Origin: Holosporaceae bacterium
GTDB taxonomy: Bacteria > Pseudomonadota > Alphaproteobacteria > UBA3830
Assembly: GCA_031274295.1 (NCBI GenBank)
Contig: JAISQI010000071.1
Span: 1 to 47,651 of the forward strand
Length of the DNA stretch: 47,651 nucleotides
Reading direction: 5' to 3'
Below the pieces are notes generated by a model. That model was not told the DNA's origin, made no database searches, and saw only the letters and a list, made by a program, of their open reading frames with translations. Of the stretch, positions 42,382 through 47,651 are shown piece by piece. The position numbers were made by a program, and so were the translations under genes. Each line of letters starts with the position of its first letter. Position 1 is the stretch's first letter.

Positions 42382-44475
42382 CTAAGACATCATTTTCGAC
42401 AACAACGCCAACAACAAAATTGCTACAATGTTGGTTATTTTAATCATCGGATTTATTGCCGGACCAGCGGTATCTTTATATGGATCTCCGACGGTATCTC
42501 CGGTCACCGCTGCCTTGTGAGCATCGGATCCCTTTCCACCAAATTTTCCATTTTCTATGTACTTCTTGGCGTTATCCCACGCACCACCGCCAGACGTCAT
42601 TGAAATAGCCAGGAAAAGTCCTGTCAGGATAGTTCCCATGAGCATTGCTCCAACGCTCTTGATACCGGCGCCATGTCCTCCAAAATATAAAATGATAAAA
42701 TATAGCAAAAAGGGAGATAAAATCGGTAACAACGAGGGCAACATCATCTCTTTTATTGCCGCTTTTGTGAGCATATCAACGGCTCTTTTGTAATCCGGTT
42801 TTGCTTTCCCTGTCATAATGCCTTTAATTTCCTTAAATTGTTGCCTAACCTCAACAACTATTGATCCGCCGGCTCGCCCCACTGCCATCATACAGCTAGC
42901 ACTAAATAAATAGGGCAATAACCCGCCTATAAACAACCCAATGACCACGTAGGGGTCTCCCAATTCAAAACGAACAAATAATGAAGGAAAATAATGGGCA
43001 ATATCCTGCGTATACGCTGAAAATAACACCAAAGACGCCAGCCCGGCAGATCCAATTGCATATCCCTTGGTAACGGCCTTGGTAGTGTTACCAACGGCAT
43101 CCAATTTATCTGTTACCTGACGGACTTTATCCGGCAGTCCAGACATTTCTGCAATACCTCCTGCGTTGTCAGTGATTGGTCCATAGGCATCAATTGCGAC
43201 AATCATACCCGCCAAGGCCAGCATCGACGTCGCGGAAACTGCTATGCCATATAATCCCGCCATCATATAGGAAGCTAAAATCGCGGAGCAGATGATAATC
43301 ACCGGCACGGCAGTTGCTTCCATGGAAACGGCCAACCCTTGGATAATATTAGTTCCATGCCCTGTTTCAGATGCCTGAGCGATACTAATAACAGGTCTGT
43401 ATGAATAGGACGTGTAATATTCGGTAATGAACACAAGTAAAATGGTGACCACCAGTCCAACGATGCCACATCCAAAAATTCCATATCCAGAAAATGACAC
43501 GGTACTTCCACTTATTTGAAACACGGTATTTAGATCGAACATTTTCACCGTAGTGCAATACATAAATAAAAGAGAAAAAATGATGGTTGCCCATAATCCT
43601 TTATAAAGGGCGTGCATTACGTTTTGATTTTTTCCTAATTTAACAAAGACGGTGCCCAAAATAGATCCCAGAATACATACTCCGGAAATTACCAACGGAT
43701 ACATCATTAAAAGATCCTTGGCGGCATCTCTAAAGAAAATTCCCGCTAAAACTATTGTTGCGGCGATCGTAACAACATAGGTTTCGAAAAGATCGGCGGC
43801 CATACCGGCACAATCTCCTACGTTATCGCCGACATTATCTGCGATGACAGCGGGATTTCGGGGATCATCTTCTGGAATTCCAGCTTCAATCTTTCCGACC
43901 AAATCTGCACCAACGTCTGCTCCTTTGGTAAAAATTCCTCCTCCGAGACGAGCAAATATAGAAATGAGAGAAGCCCCGAAACTCATGGTAATAAGAGATT
44001 CGGACACTAGGCGCGCATCATTTACAAAAGCTTTGAGATAGAAAAAATATAACGCTATTCCCAGCAATCCAAGTCCCACCACCAGAAATCCAGTAACTGC
44101 TCCAGACTGGTAGGCGACCGATAGCGCGCGTTCAATTCCTTTTTTGGCTGCTTCGCAAGTCCTGACATTCGCTCTTACGGAAATATTCATTCCGACATAT
44201 CCGGCAACTGCGGATAAAACCGCTCCCAGAATAAATCCAATGGCCGGATATAATCCCATAAACACAGCAATAAAGCTCACAATCACTATGCCAACCAAGG
44301 CAATGGTCTTATATTGTCTGTCCAAATATGCAGACGCCCCTTCCTGGATGGCACCAGCAATCTCTCGCATTTTTTCATCACCGCTGCTTAACTTTAGCAT
44401 GCGCCCAGCGTTTATGGCGCCGTATATCAGAGCGAAAACCCCAGATATAATAACTATAAGTTCCCAACAACACAT
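42382..44475 (-). CDS. hppA: Membrane-bound proton-translocating pyrophosphatase (K+-independent type)
   Basis: A 697-residue protein with about 16 membrane helices that hydrolyses PPi and pumps H+. The signature [11 protein letters not shown] is at residues 187-197, and the acidic [10 protein letters not shown] lies at 213-222. The C-terminal substrate loop with [14 protein letters not shown] is present. The K+-dependence position in GNTTKA is Lys (K466), the form found in K+-independent H+-pumping enzymes such as that of Rhodospirillum. The ATG at 44475 has GGAGG eight bases upstream; the longer TTG frame is not needed. It conserves energy from biosynthetic PPi. Confidence 0.96.
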   Translation of the reverse strand: MCCWELIVIISGVFALIYGAINAGRMLKLSSGDEKMREIAGAIQEGASAYLDRQYKTIALVGIVIVSFIAVFMGLYPAIGFILGAVLSAVAGYVGMNISVRANVRTCEAAKKGIERALSVAYQSGAVTGFLVVGLGLLGIALYFFYLKAFVNDARLVSESLITMSFGASLISIFARLGGGIFTKGADVGADLVGKIEAGIPEDDPRNPAVIADNVGDNVGDCAGMAADLFETYVVTIAATIVLAGIFFRDAAKDLLMMYPLVISGVCILGSILGTVFVKLGKNQNVMHALYKGLWATIIFSLLFMYCTTVKMFDLNTVFQISGSTVSFSGYGIFGCGIVGLVVTILLVFITEYYTSYSYRPVISIAQASETGHGTNIIQGLAVSMEATAVPVIIICSAILASYMMAGLYGIAVSATSMLALAGMIVAIDAYGPITDNAGGIAEMSGLPDKVRQVTDKLDAVGNTTKAVTKGYAIGSAGLASLVLFSAYTQDIAHYFPSLFVRFELGDPYVVIGLFIGGLLPYLFSASCMMAVGRAGGSIVVEVRQQFKEIKGIMTGKAKPDYKRAVDMLTKAAIKEMMLPSLLPILSPFLLYFIILYFGGHGAGIKSVGAMLMGTILTGLFLAISMTSGGGAWDNAKKYIENGKFGGKGSDAHKAAVTGDTVGDPYKDTAGPAINPMIKITNIVAILLLALLSKMMS

Positions 44476-44505
44476 ATTCAAAGCCTCCAACACAAAAACT
44501 TCTCG

Positions 44506-44534
44506 ATTATCTCACAATGTATAACAAATATCAA
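44506..44534 (-). promoter_or_regulatory. Putative sigma-70 promoter of hppA
   Basis: On the minus strand, TTGATA (plus 44529-44534) and GATAAT (plus 44506-44511) are 17 bases apart. The expected start site lies about 25 bases before the hppA ATG. Confidence 0.65.
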
Positions 44535-44636
44535 ACTGATAACGCTAAAATTATATTGCGAAATTACCCTTGAAAAAGAACAAATTCTTACGAAACAATA
44601 TCGGATACGTCTTTTATTTAAGGAAAATACTATGCT

Positions 44637-47207
44637 TTATCTTAGACATATATCGGACACCACATTAACTTCGAGTGGAACAGATAATTCAACGGCATGT
44701 TCCATTATGTCTTTTATTACCGGAATGAATTCCGATACCAATTCGTCTTTGGTTTCCAAAACTAATTCGTCATGTATTTGTATTAACATTTTCGAGTGAA
44801 AGTCCTCAAGTTTGGGAAAAATCTTTATCATTGCAATTTTTACCACATCGGCTGCGCTGCCCTGGATTGCCGCATTTACCGCTTGTCTCTCGCTAAATTG
44901 TCGTAGCAAATAGCTGGATGACTGTATGTCCTTTGTGTAACAGCGTCTTCCGGTAATCGTTTGTATAAACCCGTGTTTTTTTGCAAACTGCAACGTATCG
45001 GCTTTGAATTTTCCAAACTCAGGAAATTGCGCCCAATAGCCGCTGATGTATTCGTCAGCTTTTCCAACTGGAATACCAAGAGCCCTCGACAAACCAAAGG
45101 GAGACATCCCGTATATTATTCCGAAGTTGATAACCTTGGCGCTGGATCTCATCTCTTCCGTTACTTCATTTATGCCAACTCCGAACATATTGGCCGCCGT
45201 TATCGTATGTATATCTTTGTTGTCTATAAAAGCTTGTTTTAACAATCTTACGTCCGCCATGTGGGCTAAAATTCTCAATTCTATCTGAGAATAATCAAAA
45301 GAAACCAGCTTGCTCCCTTTTTCACTTACGAACGCCTCCCTAATTCGCTTGCCGTATTCGGTTCTGTGTGGAATATTTTGTAAATTTGGATTGGACGACG
45401 ACAGTCTTCCGGTTATGGTGGACGTCATATTAAATGTGGAATGAAGTCTATTTGTCGTTGGATCGATGAGTTTGCACAACGAATGGGTATAACTGGACAG
45501 CAGTTTAGATAACCTGCGCCATTCTATAACTAACGCTGGAACAGGACTGTATACCGATAATTCCTCTAGACTTTCCACATCCAAAGAGTTTGTTCTTTTG
45601 GGTTTGGGAATATTTAATTTGGAAAAAAGAACATCGGCTAATTGATTAACCGAGCCAATGTTAAAATTACACCCGGATATTCCGAAAATCTTACCCTCGA
45701 TTTCCGATATTTTTCCAGAGAATTCACCGGCAAGATCGTTCAGTTTTTGAGGCGAGATGGCGATGCCATTCTCTTCCATGTTTTTCAATATATTAATCAA
45801 AGGACGGTCTATTTTCTGATAAATCTCCAGAAGATTATTTCTTTCGAGATCCGCTAGAATTTCATCATAACCATCATAAATAAGCTCTGATATTTGGCAA
45901 ATTTGATCGATTTCGCAGACATTTTTAAAGGATAATTTGCAGATGGGAAGATTTGTATCCCCACAAACATCACCGACTTTATCTCCAACTGTCCCGCGGA
46001 GCAAATAGGACATCACCGCCAGATCGTCGTACGATTTAAAATCGACGTTTTTGAAATATCGAAGTTCGTTTCTTATGCCTATTTTTTTTATATTAGGATT
46101 TTCAAAATACGGTTTTAGCGCGGCGCAAATTTCCTCAAAAGTAATATTCTGATTGAACAAATCAGATTTGTTTGGCGCAGAAAAAATACAATACGCCGTT
46201 TTCAAACCGCAGCACATGGCTAGTACGTTATTTCCATCTGCGCAGGAAGAAAGGAAAAAACTCAATTTTTGAATTCTATTTAGTTCAAAAAAATTCTTTA
46301 ATTCTCTAGACGATGCGATGATCTGTCGGTTCCGGACTTTGTCCGCGGATTGGAGAGATGGAGAGCCCAATCTTTTCACCAAAGAACTAAATCCCGCCGA
46401 TTCTAAAAAATCAACAACTCTGTCACGATTATAGGACACCCTCAAATCGGAGAAATTTTCTTCGACGTTAACATTTTTATCGAGAGTTACCAATCTCAAA
46501 GAGGTGTCCAGTAATTCTTTCTGACTCACAAGAAGTTCTCTGATCTTTTGTGATTTTATGGCATCGATATTTTGATAAATAGCGTCCAATGTTTTAAACT
46601 CGTTGATAAGATTGGCCGCCGTCTTGGGGCCAATGCCTCTAATACCTGGAATATTGTCGGAAGCGTCTCCCATAAGAGCCTGTAAAAACACCATCTGCGA
46701 TGGTAAAACACCATATTTTTCAAGAACTTCTTCGGTTTTTATTACTTTCGATTTTATGGGATCGAATAATGAAATATTATCCGTCACCAGCTGCATTAGA
46801 TCCTTGTCGGACGAAATTATTCTTACGTCGTATCCGCGCTCGGACAATTTTTCCGAATATGTTGCGATTATATCGTCGGCCTCAAATCCTTTTTTACTTA
46901 TTGTTGGAATACCAAAGGCGCTACACACGTCATTCAACATTGGCATTTGAGATTTCAAATCTTCCGGAGTTTCATTGCGATTGCTTTTATAGGCGGCGTA
47001 TATTTCCGAACGAAAAGTGTTTCTACCACTGTCCAGCACGACGCAAAACAAATCTGATTCATGCTTTTTTAGCAACGAGATAAGCATAGAACAAAATCCG
47101 TAAACCGCTCCGATCGATTGTTCGTGCTCATTCGTTAATTGCGGCAAAGCATAATAGGCTCGATAGATAAAACCAGAGCCATCTACTAGTACTGCAAGCT
47201 TATTCAT
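44637..47207 (-). CDS. polA: DNA polymerase I with degenerate proofreading domain
   Basis: An 856-residue family A polymerase for Okazaki fragment processing and repair. The N-terminal 5'-3' exonuclease is intact (LVDGSGFIYRAYYAL, FEADDIIATYS, GIRGIGPKTAANLI). The polymerase has DYSQIELRILAHMA, the RSSAKVINFGIIYGMSPFGLSRAL O helix and IQIHDELVLE. In the middle domain (about residues 300-450), the exonuclease I motif DxE is absent (SFFLSSCADGN) and the position matching D424 of E. coli reads F (ELRYFKN), so 3'-5' proofreading is probably lost. The ATG start is the family N-terminus. It follows secB by three bases on the same strand. Confidence 0.95.
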   Translation of the reverse strand: MNKLAVLVDGSGFIYRAYYALPQLTNEHEQSIGAVYGFCSMLISLLKKHESDLFCVVLDSGRNTFRSEIYAAYKSNRNETPEDLKSQMPMLNDVCSAFGIPTISKKGFEADDIIATYSEKLSERGYDVRIISSDKDLMQLVTDNISLFDPIKSKVIKTEEVLEKYGVLPSQMVFLQALMGDASDNIPGIRGIGPKTAANLINEFKTLDAIYQNIDAIKSQKIRELLVSQKELLDTSLRLVTLDKNVNVEENFSDLRVSYNRDRVVDFLESAGFSSLVKRLGSPSLQSADKVRNRQIIASSRELKNFFELNRIQKLSFFLSSCADGNNVLAMCCGLKTAYCIFSAPNKSDLFNQNITFEEICAALKPYFENPNIKKIGIRNELRYFKNVDFKSYDDLAVMSYLLRGTVGDKVGDVCGDTNLPICKLSFKNVCEIDQICQISELIYDGYDEILADLERNNLLEIYQKIDRPLINILKNMEENGIAISPQKLNDLAGEFSGKISEIEGKIFGISGCNFNIGSVNQLADVLFSKLNIPKPKRTNSLDVESLEELSVYSPVPALVIEWRRLSKLLSSYTHSLCKLIDPTTNRLHSTFNMTSTITGRLSSSNPNLQNIPHRTEYGKRIREAFVSEKGSKLVSFDYSQIELRILAHMADVRLLKQAFIDNKDIHTITAANMFGVGINEVTEEMRSSAKVINFGIIYGMSPFGLSRALGIPVGKADEYISGYWAQFPEFGKFKADTLQFAKKHGFIQTITGRRCYTKDIQSSSYLLRQFSERQAVNAAIQGSAADVVKIAMIKIFPKLEDFHSKMLIQIHDELVLETKDELVSEFIPVIKDIMEHAVELSVPLEVNVVSDICLR

Positions 47208-47210
47208 AGG

Positions 47211-47651
47211 CTATTGCAAAACTTGGTTTTTGGATTCTTTTTGCTGCTGATACAAATCTGCAAAGTTAACCGGAGCCAAATATAATGGCGGGAATCCGCC
47301 TTCGCTTACCGTATTTGCAATAATACTTCTGGCAAAGGGAAATAATAATCGAGGACATTCTATATATAGGATAGAATCTAGCATATCATCGGCAAACCCA
47401 TTGATAATAAATTCTCCCGTATAATTTAATTCCATAATAAATAAAGGGTTATCTAATTTTGCATTGATTTCTGTTATCAATGATACGTCGAATTTATTTT
47501 TTTCCTTTCCCTTTTCAAAATTGATCTTTAATTGTACATCTATTTGAGGCTGCTTGTTGGAAGATTCTATTTTGGAAATTGGATTTATATTCTCGAATGA
47601 TAAATCTTTTATGTATTGAGCTACTATGCCCAAAGTTTGGTTATTATCTTC
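47211..47651 (-). CDS. secB: Protein-export chaperone SecB (5' partial)
   Basis: SecB keeps preproteins unfolded for SecA/SecYEG. Visible are YIKDLSFEN at the N-terminus, the preprotein-binding strands, and the conserved YIECPRLLFPFARSIIANTVSEGGFPPLYLAPVNFADLY at about residues 90-128. The frame remains open to the right window edge (codons for EDNNQT precede the TTG at 47633), so the true start lies outside and the internal TTG should not be used. It is cotranscribed with polA. Confidence 0.93.
   Translation of the reverse strand, partial: EDNNQTLGIVAQYIKDLSFENINPISKIESSNKQPQIDVQLKINFEKGKEKNKFDVSLITEINAKLDNPLFIMELNYTGEFIINGFADDMLDSILYIECPRLLFPFARSIIANTVSEGGFPPLYLAPVNFADLYQQQKESKNQVLQ

Overview
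The window is an AT-rich, gene-dense bacterial chromosome segment with no rRNA, phage or insertion-sequence genes. It looks alphaproteobacterial. It has an alpha-type SspB, RpoH, a FlbD-like regulator, a K+-independent type H+-pyrophosphatase, the cpoB-tilS-ftsH gene order and Tol-Pal components. Short intergenic gaps, many gene overlaps and decaying or degenerate genes (frameshifted secretin, pseudo-methyltransferase, DsbB without two cysteines) suggest a reduced, probably host-associated lineage such as Holosporales or Rickettsiales-like bacteria. The tRNA-His encodes G-1 opposite C73, which fits that side of the alphaproteobacteria. The organism assignment is inference.

Layout. 1-4.6 kb (+): envelope genes yidC (partial), engB, a signal-peptide-bearing FkbM methyltransferase, a DUF374 acyltransferase and waaA. 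4.7-6.3 kb: tRNA-Val, then an accessory AAA/DUF4143 ATPase on the minus strand, preceded by eight 23-bp tandem repeats that contain promoter-like elements. 6.4-9.7 kb (-): a small type IV pilus/type II secretion-like cassette (lipoprotein secretin with a frameshift, two prepilins) followed by a HIT protein. 9.8-11.4 kb (-): rpoH, then tRNA-His and sspB, which probably share a transcript. 11.5-20.9 kb (-): a tightly packed run proS-lolC-lolD-dnaE-yqaA-dsbB-pepP behind one good promoter. 21-24.9 kb: tRNA-Cys, a stand-alone EAL phosphodiesterase, mutL and, divergently, a FlbD-like regulator with an altered GAFTGA loop.

24.9-30.2 kb (-): a complete overlapping biotin operon bioD-bioA-bioB-bioF-bioH-bioC, enough to make biotin from a malonyl-ACP primer via pimeloyl-ACP. 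A divergent secreted hypothetical protein follows, separated by a 20-bp inverted repeat. It ends at a strong bidirectional terminator shared with pal. 31.6-36.9 kb: xerC, a TadE-like pilin-family protein, a membrane-anchored FkbM-like pseudoenzyme, the CCA/poly(A) nucleotidyltransferase, xseB, yggT and folD. 36.9-41.6 kb (+): cpoB-tilS-ftsH-rluD, where rluD has no ATG, GTG or TTG start. 41.5-47.65 kb: ruvX, a small alphaproteobacterial hypothetical, hppA, polA with a degenerate proofreading domain, and secB (partial at the right edge).

The best leads are the promoter-like repeat array before the ATPase, the contrast between the intact secreted FkbM enzyme and its Asn-substituted membrane-anchored relative, the missing rluD start codon, the frameshifted secretin in an otherwise intact pilin cassette, and the GAFTNA loop in the FlbD-like protein. 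Most of the rest is ordinary core genome. Start codons below were often moved from the longest open frame to the first start with a ribosome binding site, and each entry says so.
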